Assembly (NCBI RefSeq): GCF_000332135.1
Contig: NZ_KB235896.1
Location: forward strand, 4,828,356-4,892,355
Direction: 5' to 3'
Length of the DNA: 64,000 bases
From: Anabaena sp. PCC 7108
GTDB taxonomy: Bacteria > Cyanobacteriota > Cyanobacteriia > Cyanobacteriales > Nostocaceae
Below are positions 8,343 to 15,912 of this stretch, one piece after another. Made by a program: the position numbers and the translations under genes. The notes beneath the pieces are model-generated. The model saw nothing but the letters and a program-made list of their open reading frames with translations. It was not told the origin of the DNA and did not search any database. Position 1 is the stretch's first letter, and every line of letters starts with the position of its first letter.

Positions 8343-9299
8343 TTACTGAATCACTCCTTTATGTTTACATAAGAGAATTATAAAACAGGTGATAATCCAA
8401 CTAATCACTGTTACAAGTATTGGTAAGTCTTTCAACAAAACTTCTTCGGGTCTTTCACTGCTATTATTTTCTTGTTCTTCAAGACTGTTATCAATATTAT
8501 CAACGGGGTCACTGATTAATTGATAACGAAAAACACCGTATAACACAAATGGCAATGTTACTAACATCCAAGAAGTTGAAGCTCCCTTGAGGTATGGTCC
8601 AGCACTCCATAGGGCATAGGTGAGGACAGTACCAGTAGTTACGACATTTTCCATGCGACTGAGCAGGGATAGAGAGTAGCGTTTGAGTACAGCACGGGGT
8701 TTTGTGCCTTTTAGTTTTGTTAACCTGAGTTCGGCTTTGCGTTTTTCTATACCTAAAAACAATGCCAGCATGGCTGTGCAGAGTAAAAACCACGGTGATA
8801 GTGTAATATCTGTGGCTGCACCTCCGGCTAAGGCTCGCAAAATAAACCCAGTAGCGATCGCACAAATATCTAGAATCACCATCCGTTTCAGCCGCAAGTT
8901 ATAGGCTATTTGCAGTATTGCATAGGCTGTGATGGTTGCACCTAAATAGGGCGATCGCCACCAACTACTCACAAGAGAACCGCCTAGTAATACCACAGCC
9001 ATTGTTAAAGCGACGGGGACACTGACTAGTCCTGCGGCAATTGGCCGTTGACACTTGACAGGATGCTGGCGATCAGATTCCACATCTGCAATGTCGTTGA
9101 TTAAATAAAAACTGCTTGATGTCAAACAAAACAGTACAAAGGCCGTAGCACTACCTAGTAGGGTCGGCAAATTTAGGCTAAAGGCAAACAGTGGTGCTGC
9201 AAAAACTACTAAGTTCTTTGTCCATTGTCGAGGGCGCAGAGCCATTAAATAAGGCAATTTTTGGTTTTTAGAGACTGGCTTTTGCGCTTCTGATTCCAT
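8343..9299 (-). CDS. UbiA-family transferase, decaprenyl-phosphate phosphoribosyltransferase (DPPR synthase)-like
   Basis: The 318-residue membrane protein has about nine hydrophobic segments. The first Asp-rich motif is NDIADVESDRQHP, with the second polar region near LRLKRMVILDI. The N-terminal LMALRPRQWTKNLVVFAAPLF matches the subgroup that includes mycobacterial Rv3806c, which joins PRPP to decaprenyl phosphate. It differs from chlorophyll, tocopherol or ubiquinone UbiA proteins. It is the first gene of a minus-strand cluster with a HAD phosphatase, a small transporter and a GT39 glycosyltransferase. The predicted reaction is formation of polyprenyl-phosphoryl-5-phosphoribose at the membrane; the lipid chain length is unknown. 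Confidence 0.8.
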   Translation of the reverse strand: MESEAQKPVSKNQKLPYLMALRPRQWTKNLVVFAAPLFAFSLNLPTLLGSATAFVLFCLTSSSFYLINDIADVESDRQHPVKCQRPIAAGLVSVPVALTMAVVLLGGSLVSSWWRSPYLGATITAYAILQIAYNLRLKRMVILDICAIATGFILRALAGGAATDITLSPWFLLCTAMLALFLGIEKRKAELRLTKLKGTKPRAVLKRYSLSLLSRMENVVTTGTVLTYALWSAGPYLKGASTSWMLVTLPFVLYGVFRYQLISDPVDNIDNSLEEQENNSSERPEEVLLKDLPILVTVISWIITCFIILLCKHKGVIQ

Positions 9300-9815
9300 A
9301 ACTTGACCTGGTATACCTTTGATAGCTTATATGTTTATATGCAGCAATTTCACAGCTATATTCTGTTTAGTAATCGGGGTGTTATATCAAGTCCGGCTAA
9401 TTGCTTATCAAAAAAACTCTCCGCGTAAGAGCGTCCCCGTGTCTTGAGCGCGGTTCCCTAATGATAAGTCTTTAACTGGACATGATATTATGGCTCTAGC
9501 TATCCCCTTGTGCTAATTAAACCATAATTATGGTAAAAACCTCATAGTAAAAATTTGATGATTTTTTATGTGAAATGCTTACAAAATCAGAGTTACAGTC
9601 ATATTTTTCCCGATTTTACAGATGGATAAGGGAATCAGTAAAAGCAGTATTCTTTTAATAATTTAAGAAATATATACTACGAGTTTCTCTGTGCTTTTAT
9701 ATTTTTTAGGTAAAGAAATTATGTAGATAGTTTCTTGACAACTAGTTGAAGCTATAAACCCTTATTTGCTAAGATTTTCGGAGACCTCTATTGAAAAAAG
9801 CAACTCTGCAACACT
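9300..9815. other. intergenic region between divergent genes, no gene seen
   Basis: It is about 516 AT-rich bases between the UbiA-like gene (-) and ygfZ (+) and should hold both promoters. A short CCGCGT...CCCCGTGTC fragment of the GC-rich repeat family lies at about 9420-9445. I see no RNA gene or clear regulator site. Confidence 0.5.
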
Positions 9816-10799
9816 ATGTCAACATCTGCAATTGAGGATAAAGACGCAGCAGCTATCCACGCAGCGGAGACAGGGGTTGCCGTCTGCGATAATGGCTTTC
9901 ATTGGGGAATTATCCGTGTTTCTAATGATGATAGACTCCGCTTTTTACACGGACAAAGTACTAATGATTTCCAAGGACTGAAACCAGGGGCAGGCTGTGA
10001 TACGGTGATTTTGACATCGACAGCCCGAACTATTGACTTGGTGACTGGCTATGTTTTAGATGATGCGGTCTTGCTGTTGGTTTCACTGAACCGCCGTGAG
10101 TTTCTCATGCAATGGTTAGATCGTTATATCTTCTTTGCTGACAAGGTCATATTAACCGATGTGACTGATGAAACTGCAACCCTGAGCTTAATTGGCACTC
10201 AAAGTAATGAAATAATTGCCAAGCTGGGTGCTGGGGATCTGATCGGTCAACCTTATGGGAATCATATCTTAGTTGATGGTGTGATATTTGCGGTGGGTAG
10301 CGGTTTGGCGAACCCTGGATATACGCTAATTTTGCCAGTTGCTGAAAAAGCAAAATTGTGGAATCAAATATTAGAATTGGGTGCGGTAGAATTGAGCGAT
10401 CGCACTTGGGAAATGCTGAGAATATTACAAGGTCGTCCAGCCCCGGATTTTGAACTTACGGACGATTATAATCCCCTAGAAGTAGGTTTATGGCAGACAG
10501 TATCTTTTAATAAAGGCTGCTACATCGGACAAGAAACCATTGCTAGATTAAACACATACAAAGGTGTAAAACAATACCTTTGGGGAATTCGGCTTGATGC
10601 TGCTGCGGAACCGGGAACCGTGATCACAATTGGGGAAGAAAAAGTTGGTAAACTGACCAGTTACACAGAAACCCCTGATGGACATTTTGGACTAGGTTAC
10701 ATCCGCAGTAAAGCAGGTGGTGTAGGTTTAAAGGTACAAATTGGAGTCACTGAGGGGGAAATAGTCGCAGTACCCTTTGTGTCTCATGAATACCCCTAG
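9816..10799 (+). CDS. ygfZ: YgfZ/GcvT-like folate-binding protein
   Basis: The 327-residue protein has the signature FNKGCYIGQETIARLNTYKG near residue 230, containing the conserved K-G-C-Y-x-G-Q-E of YgfZ (COG0354). In Escherichia coli YgfZ supports assembly or repair of some Fe-S enzymes with tetrahydrofolate bound in a GcvT-like fold. The C-terminal barrel (GTVITIGEEKVGKLTSY) is complete, so the gene is full length. It is a cytoplasmic protein. It stands alone on the plus strand; the downstream gene is convergent. Confidence 0.88.
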   Translation: MSTSAIEDKDAAAIHAAETGVAVCDNGFHWGIIRVSNDDRLRFLHGQSTNDFQGLKPGAGCDTVILTSTARTIDLVTGYVLDDAVLLLVSLNRREFLMQWLDRYIFFADKVILTDVTDETATLSLIGTQSNEIIAKLGAGDLIGQPYGNHILVDGVIFAVGSGLANPGYTLILPVAEKAKLWNQILELGAVELSDRTWEMLRILQGRPAPDFELTDDYNPLEVGLWQTVSFNKGCYIGQETIARLNTYKGVKQYLWGIRLDAAAEPGTVITIGEEKVGKLTSYTETPDGHFGLGYIRSKAGGVGLKVQIGVTEGEIVAVPFVSHEYP

Positions 10800-10983
10800 T
10801 AGCGTAGGGCGGAAGTCAAAAGTCAAAATATTAGTAGGGTACGTCAGATGGCAGAATTTTGTTAATTGTGGGCAAATTATCGGGTCTGACGTGGTTGGTG
10901 ATCTGGCCGAACCACACCATAGAAGAGATAAAATCCGCAATTCATATTTGATAAACTTTGTTAATGCGTAAGTTATAAAAACT

Positions 10984-11721
10984 TTAAAACTTGCGGGTGA
11001 TTGTACCCTCCTGTTCCCACCTCACACCTTGACAAAATTCATCTATCCAAGAAGGTAAACTACGGGAGTTAGTGGTAGGTGAAATATGAGGAACTTGTTT
11101 GATAGGAATGCTCGTATTCCCATTGCTATTAGGTGCAGTAACTCTAGTTAAGGAAGGAACAGCTTTGGTTTGATGAGGTACTACTGTAGATATTGAGAGC
11201 GATCGCACTGGCTTGTCAATTTGCTTCCGTGTTTGTTCGCGTCCCATTCCCGAAAGCGGTTTGGTTGGAGAATGGTTATCAACCGATGTAGTTACTGCAC
11301 CCACTGCAACAGGTTCCCGCTTGTCATCAACATTAGTAGTAATTCTTAATAACACCTGTTTAGGTTCTGTTTGTATTGGTGTATCTACAACCTGACTTTT
11401 AGTTGGCGGCTTACTAACAACCTGGTTTTTAACTAGAGAATGCTGTGACTTTAATAACCGTAACTCTTCTTCAGGATTGAAGTTAAGACCTAAAGCCGTA
11501 ACTATTTGATCAGGATTATTATTTAACTCTAGAATAAAAGGGAGTATGTTTTTTAACTCAGGTTCTAAAATAGATAAAGTGGCTAAAAGATAACCAGAAG
11601 AAGGTCGCCTGACACCATCATAAGATTGCCAAATTCGCATTTTAACTAGCCACAAACGATTTTCCTCGTAGTAACTCAGCCACTTCATTTTCAATGCTTG
11701 ACGTAGCTGCTGAATTTCCAT
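10984..11721 (-). CDS. cyanobacterial protein of unknown function, DUF5331-like
   Basis: The 245-residue protein has a conserved-looking N-terminal ~100 residues (LRQALKMKWLSYYEENRLWL, then RRPSSGYLLATLSILEPEL) resembling the cyanobacterial DUF5331 family. A Ser/Thr/Pro-rich low-complexity middle (about 105-215) follows, then a short ordered tail SLPSWIDEFCQGVRWE. There are no membrane segments or catalytic motifs. The tail may be a docking peptide separated by a flexible linker. It lies upstream of the 2Fe-2S ferredoxin gene's 3' end on the same strand, with no evident shared function. Confidence 0.7.
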   Translation of the reverse strand: MEIQQLRQALKMKWLSYYEENRLWLVKMRIWQSYDGVRRPSSGYLLATLSILEPELKNILPFILELNNNPDQIVTALGLNFNPEEELRLLKSQHSLVKNQVVSKPPTKSQVVDTPIQTEPKQVLLRITTNVDDKREPVAVGAVTTSVDNHSPTKPLSGMGREQTRKQIDKPVRSLSISTVVPHQTKAVPSLTRVTAPNSNGNTSIPIKQVPHISPTTNSRSLPSWIDEFCQGVRWEQEGTITRKF

Positions 11722-11777
11722 TTATGCCCTCACTTTATGTGTATAAAATTGCAGAATTTATATATTTTCAATTAGCT

Positions 11778-12107
11778 TTATCCCCAGGGATGAAACCTAT
11801 GATAAAGCATACATTTAACTCTTTTACCACCCAACAAATGTTCTTCTACCAGTCGAGGGATTTCTTGAGGTTTAACTCCGCAATACCAAACCATCTCTGG
11901 TAAGACTAGCACCATTGGACCATTACCACATTGACCTAAGCAGCCACTAGCTGTAACTGTCACATTAAGTATACGTGAATCCTGAAAAGCTGTTAATACT
12001 TCCTCTGCACCTTGCTTTCTACAAGAACGATGTTGACATACTTGCACACAAATAGGAAGAGATTGTTTGTGATTTGGGACGTTTAACATTAATTCATCCA
12101 TCGCCAT
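11778..12107 (-). CDS. (2Fe-2S) thioredoxin-like ferredoxin
   Basis: The 109 residues show the four-cysteine pattern of thioredoxin-fold 2Fe-2S ferredoxins: VCQHRSCRKQG near residue 23 and ASGCLGQCGNGPMV near residue 55. Such small proteins carry one electron and also occur as domains of hydrogenase and formate dehydrogenase subunits; this one is free-standing, as commonly seen in cyanobacteria. The partner enzyme is unknown. It is followed by the DUF5331-like gene and preceded by cysK on the same strand, with an 89-bp gap to cysK's stop codon. An internal Met three codons in is an alternative start. Confidence 0.85.
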   Translation of the reverse strand: MAMDELMLNVPNHKQSLPICVQVCQHRSCRKQGAEEVLTAFQDSRILNVTVTASGCLGQCGNGPMVLVLPEMVWYCGVKPQEIPRLVEEHLLGGKRVKCMLYHRFHPWG

Positions 12108-12196
12108 TTTGACTATAAACGCCAGTTATCTAGGATTAAAAATAGGCTAAAATCTTGTGCATCGCCACCGAATAGTGGCGATAAGTAAAAAAACTC

Positions 12197-13171
12197 CTAA
12201 TTGATAACCAATCCTTTGCTTGCTAACCATTCACTATTAAATATCCGTGATTGATAGCGAGAACCACTATCACACAAGATCGTCACAATAGTATGTCCTG
12301 GTCCCAATTGTTTAGCTAAAGCCACAGCCGCACCCACATTAATTCCAGTTGAACCACCCATTAATAAGCCATCTTTTCTTAATAGTTGATAAACAACTCG
12401 TAAGGCTTCTGAATCATCAATTTGGATAGCATCATCAATAGATACGCCTTCCATATTGGCGGTAATCCGGCTATTACCAATACCTTCAGTAATGGAATTC
12501 CCTTCTATTTTGATTTCACCAGTTTTGATATAGCTGTATAGTCCACTACCCAAGGGGTCAGCCACAACACATTTCACGCCCGGATTTTGTTTTTTTAGGT
12601 ACATTGCTACACCAGCATAAGTACCACCAGTACCAGTTGCCGTTACCCAACCATCTATTTTACCGTCAGTCTGTTGCCAAATTTCTCTACCTGTGGTTTC
12701 ATAATGGGCGAGACGATTGGCTAAATTATCAAACTGATTAGCCCAAATGGCGTTTTCCATTTCCGCCGCAATTCTACCAGATAGTTTGACGTAATTATTA
12801 GGATCTTTGTAAGGAACCGCAGGAACAGGACGAACTTCAGCACCCAAGGTAGTCAAAGCATCTATTTTTTCTTGGGATTGAGTGTTGGGAATAATAATCA
12901 AGCATTTGTAACCTTTAGCGTTGCATATATGTGCTAATCCAATACCCGTATTACCCGCAGTTCCTTCTACTACTGTACCACCAGGTTTGAGAAGTCCTTT
13001 TTTTTCTGCATCTTCGATGATATAAAGTGCAGCACGATCTTTGACTGAACCACCAGGGTTGAGAAACTCTGCTTTGGCCAAAATTTCACAACCTGTTTCT
13101 TCACTAAAACTGTTTAAGCGAATTAGTGGGGTGTTACCAATCGTACCAACAAATCCATTTTTGATATCCAT
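12197..13171 (-). CDS. cysK: cysteine synthase A (O-acetylserine thiol-lyase)
   Basis: Starting at the ATG at 13171, the protein has 324 residues, and the first residues [19 protein letters not shown] are the usual start of the family; an upstream in-frame ATG would add ten atypical residues. Lys44 in GGSVKDRAA is the PLP-binding lysine. [12 protein letters not shown] (about 69-80) is the asparagine loop that binds the substrate carboxylate, and GTGGTYAGV binds the PLP phosphate. The enzyme makes cysteine from O-acetylserine and sulfide in the cytoplasm. The active-site elements are all present. It is followed on the same strand by the small 2Fe-2S ferredoxin gene. Confidence 0.93.
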   Translation of the reverse strand: MDIKNGFVGTIGNTPLIRLNSFSEETGCEILAKAEFLNPGGSVKDRAALYIIEDAEKKGLLKPGGTVVEGTAGNTGIGLAHICNAKGYKCLIIIPNTQSQEKIDALTTLGAEVRPVPAVPYKDPNNYVKLSGRIAAEMENAIWANQFDNLANRLAHYETTGREIWQQTDGKIDGWVTATGTGGTYAGVAMYLKKQNPGVKCVVADPLGSGLYSYIKTGEIKIEGNSITEGIGNSRITANMEGVSIDDAIQIDDSEALRVVYQLLRKDGLLMGGSTGINVGAAVALAKQLGPGHTIVTILCDSGSRYQSRIFNSEWLASKGLVIN

Positions 13172-13437
13172 GTTGAATCTACCTGAGTTCTTCCCAATCA
13201 AATTTTGACATTTAACGAAATCTTAGTGCCATTGCTTTTCTGTCTTTTGGTCAACATTTTCCGAAAAGTAAGTACAAAAGATTGAATCTAAACTGGGTGC
13301 AGCAATGGTAATATTGCTTTGTTAATTTACTCCAGTAATTAGATAGCAATAGTGGTTTTACTGTTGTTTTCTTTTCAATTCCTGGCGTAAATTACAATAC
13401 AATATACTAAATAATGTCCTAAACAAGGTGGACGCTG

Positions 13438-13743
13438 ATGAAATCTCCTCATGAACATAATCAAAACATTCAACGCCAGGTAGAAAAGCGACTTCGAGAA
13501 ATGGATGATCAACTCCATGCTATTGATGCACCTTTCTATAAAACACAGAAACATAAACCTGAACAATCTCAAAAACCTTGGCTAAAAACAGTAATTTTCG
13601 GTGGTAAACTTTTTGGTTTGGCTGTGGCAACTATAGTTGCAGTGCGAGTAGCTTCAGCTTTAGCGGGAATTGTGATTTTTGGGGCTTTGGTTTTTTTCGT
13701 TTATAAGCTTTTCTTGGAATCGAAAATTAAAAACTCTAAATAA
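13438..13743 (+). CDS. small membrane protein upstream of the dynamin genes
   Basis: The 101 residues consist of a charged, helical N-terminal half (RQVEKRLREMDDQLHAID) and two closely spaced hydrophobic segments (about 60-95), ending in a basic tail. No known family is recognised. It ends 12 bp before the BDLP1 start codon in the same direction, so the two are probably cotranscribed. A membrane partner for the dynamin is a possible role, inferred only from position. Confidence 0.7.
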   Translation: MKSPHEHNQNIQRQVEKRLREMDDQLHAIDAPFYKTQKHKPEQSQKPWLKTVIFGGKLFGLAVATIVAVRVASALAGIVIFGALVFFVYKLFLESKIKNSK

Positions 13744-13755
13744 AGTGGCATCACC

Positions 13756-15837
13756 ATGAATTATCAAGTTGGAACTGATCAGTTTATCAATGATTTAGAA
13801 CGAGTTTCTCAAGTTCGTTCGGAAATTTCTATTTGTTTAAGCAAAATCGCCGATACTATTAATCAAGCCGAATTTGTTGGAGATACTTCATCAGGTAAAT
13901 TAAGTTTAACAAGAGATATTCAAGACATTACAGCCGCCAGTAAAAATCTCAGAAATGGTGTATTTAGGCTATTGGTTTTAGGTGACATGAAACGGGGTAA
14001 AAGTACGTTTCTCAATGCCTTAATTGGTGAGAATTTATTACCAAGCGATGTAAATCCCTGTACCGCAGTATTAACAATTTTACGCTATGGAGTAGAAAAG
14101 AAAGTTACCATTCATTTTAATGATGGCAAAATTCCCCAACAGCTAGATTTTCAAAGCTTTAAATATAAATATACCATTGATCCAGCAGAAGCAAAGAAAT
14201 TAGAACAAGAGCAAAAACAAGCATTTCCTGATGTTGATTATGCAGTAGTTGAGTATCCTTTGACTTTACTAGAAAAGGGCATTGAAATTGTTGATAGTCC
14301 AGGTTTAAATGATACAGAAGCTCGAAATGAATTATCTTTAGGATATGTGAATAATTGTCATGCAATTTTATTTGTCATGCGGGCTTCTCAACCTTGTACT
14401 TTAGGTGAAAGACGGTATTTAGAGAATTATATCAAAGGACGGGGTTTATCGGTTTTCTTTTTAGTTAATGCTTGGGATCAGGTAAAAGAATCATTAATTG
14501 ATCCTGATGATATTGAAGAATTAACAGCAGCAGAAACCAGACTAAGACAAGTATTTAAAGCCAATTTAGCTGAATATTGTTATGTAGATGGACAAGATAT
14601 TTACGAAGAAAGAGTGTTTGAACTTTCTTCAATTCAAGCACTGAGACGCAGATTAAAAAATCCTCAAGCTGATTTAAGTAAAACTGGCTTTCCTGAGTTT
14701 ATGGGGGCGTTAAATACCTTTCTAACGAGGGAAAGAGCGGTTGCTGAATTACGTCAAGTTAGAACCCTAGCTAGACAAGCTGTAAACCATACCCGCGAAG
14801 CAATTGATAGACGCATTCCTTTACTTGATCAAGATGTAGATGAATTGAAAAAACGGATTGATTCAGTTGAACCTGAATTCACAAAACTCAATAGTATTCG
14901 TGATCAATTCCAAAAAGAAATTATGAATACCAGAGATGATCAAGCGCGAGGAATATCGGAATCTTTTCGCAGCTATGTTTTAAACTTAGGTAATACCTTT
15001 GAAAATGATTTTTTGCGCTATCAACCAGAATTAAATTTATTAGACTTCTTGAGTAGTGGAAAGCGAGATGCTTTTAATATCGCCCTCCAAAAAGCCTTTG
15101 AACAATATATCACAGATAAATTTTCAGCTTGGACTTTAAATGCTGAAAAAGACATGAATTCAGCCTTTAGAGAATTATCTAATTCCGCAGCCCAATATGG
15201 TGCTTCTTACAATCAAGTTACCAATCAAATTACCGAAAAACTAACCGGACAAAAAGTGAATGTTAATACCCATGCTACCACAGAAGAGGATAACTCTCCT
15301 GGCTGGGCAAAATGGGCAATGGGTTTGTTATCTTTATCTAGAGGTAACTTAGCAGGTGTAGCTTTAGCTGGTGTGGGATTTGATTGGAAAAATATCCTTT
15401 TAAACTACTTCACCGTTATTGGTGTAGGTGGTATGATTACCGCAGTAACAGGAATTTTCCTCGGTCCAATTGGTTTTGCTTTATTAGGTTTAGGAGTAGG
15501 AATTTTACAAGCAGATCAAGCAAGAAAAGAATTAGTAAAAACTGCGAAAAAAGAATTAGTAAAATATCTTCCCCAGGTAGCGAACGAACAAGCACCAATT
15601 GTTTATGATGCAGTAAAAGAGTGTTTTAATAGCTACGAAAAAGAAGTAAGTCAGCGGATTAATGATGATATTAATTCTCGTAAATCAGAATTAGATAATC
15701 TTCTCCAACAGAAAAAAACACGAGAAATAAACCGTGAAACTGAATTTAAACGGTTTAAAAACTTACAGGAAAACATCATTGAACAATTGCAAAAAATCGA
15801 AGCTGCTTACAGCAACTTATTAGCTTATTACAGCTAA
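13756..15837 (+). CDS. bacterial dynamin-like protein, ortholog of Nostoc punctiforme BDLP1
   Basis: The 693-residue length equals that of the structurally characterised Nostoc punctiforme BDLP1, and large blocks match it from memory. GTPase motifs are G1 GDMKRGKS (residues 76-83; Lys82 is the residue mutated in BDLP1 studies), G3 DSPGLND near 180 and G4 NAWD near 240. A long helical neck and trunk follow. The paddle tip is the hydrophobic stretch ILLNYFTVIGVGGMITAVTG... around 545-590. The C terminus ends EAAYSNLLAYYS. BDLP1 binds and tubulates membranes in a GTP-dependent manner; its cellular task in cyanobacteria is not settled. It lies between a small membrane protein and a second dynamin with a J domain, all plus strand. 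Confidence 0.93.
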   Translation: MNYQVGTDQFINDLERVSQVRSEISICLSKIADTINQAEFVGDTSSGKLSLTRDIQDITAASKNLRNGVFRLLVLGDMKRGKSTFLNALIGENLLPSDVNPCTAVLTILRYGVEKKVTIHFNDGKIPQQLDFQSFKYKYTIDPAEAKKLEQEQKQAFPDVDYAVVEYPLTLLEKGIEIVDSPGLNDTEARNELSLGYVNNCHAILFVMRASQPCTLGERRYLENYIKGRGLSVFFLVNAWDQVKESLIDPDDIEELTAAETRLRQVFKANLAEYCYVDGQDIYEERVFELSSIQALRRRLKNPQADLSKTGFPEFMGALNTFLTRERAVAELRQVRTLARQAVNHTREAIDRRIPLLDQDVDELKKRIDSVEPEFTKLNSIRDQFQKEIMNTRDDQARGISESFRSYVLNLGNTFENDFLRYQPELNLLDFLSSGKRDAFNIALQKAFEQYITDKFSAWTLNAEKDMNSAFRELSNSAAQYGASYNQVTNQITEKLTGQKVNVNTHATTEEDNSPGWAKWAMGLLSLSRGNLAGVALAGVGFDWKNILLNYFTVIGVGGMITAVTGIFLGPIGFALLGLGVGILQADQARKELVKTAKKELVKYLPQVANEQAPIVYDAVKECFNSYEKEVSQRINDDINSRKSELDNLLQQKKTREINRETEFKRFKNLQENIIEQLQKIEAAYSNLLAYYS

Positions 15838-15847
15838 ATAAAAGAAA

Positions 15848-15880
15848 AGATCCCCAACTTCTTTAAGAAGTCGGGGATCT
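15848..15880. repeat. 33-bp palindromic repeat (copy 1), possible terminator hairpin
   Basis: AGATCCCC...ACTTCTT pairs with AAGAAGT...GGGGATCT with one mismatch around a tiny loop. It sits between the two dynamin genes. Three more copies are at 23870-23902, 25794-25858 and 30170-30202. In RNA it would be a very stable hairpin that may stop or tune transcription, or protect the upstream mRNA. Confidence 0.9.
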
Positions 15881-15912
15881 ATGTATGTAAAACTAATTAA
15901 CAAGTAATAATC

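Noticed and set aside
10777-10971. Plus-strand open frame of 64 codons after ygfZ
   Set aside because: It overlaps the end of ygfZ out of frame, has no ribosome site and no family resemblance.
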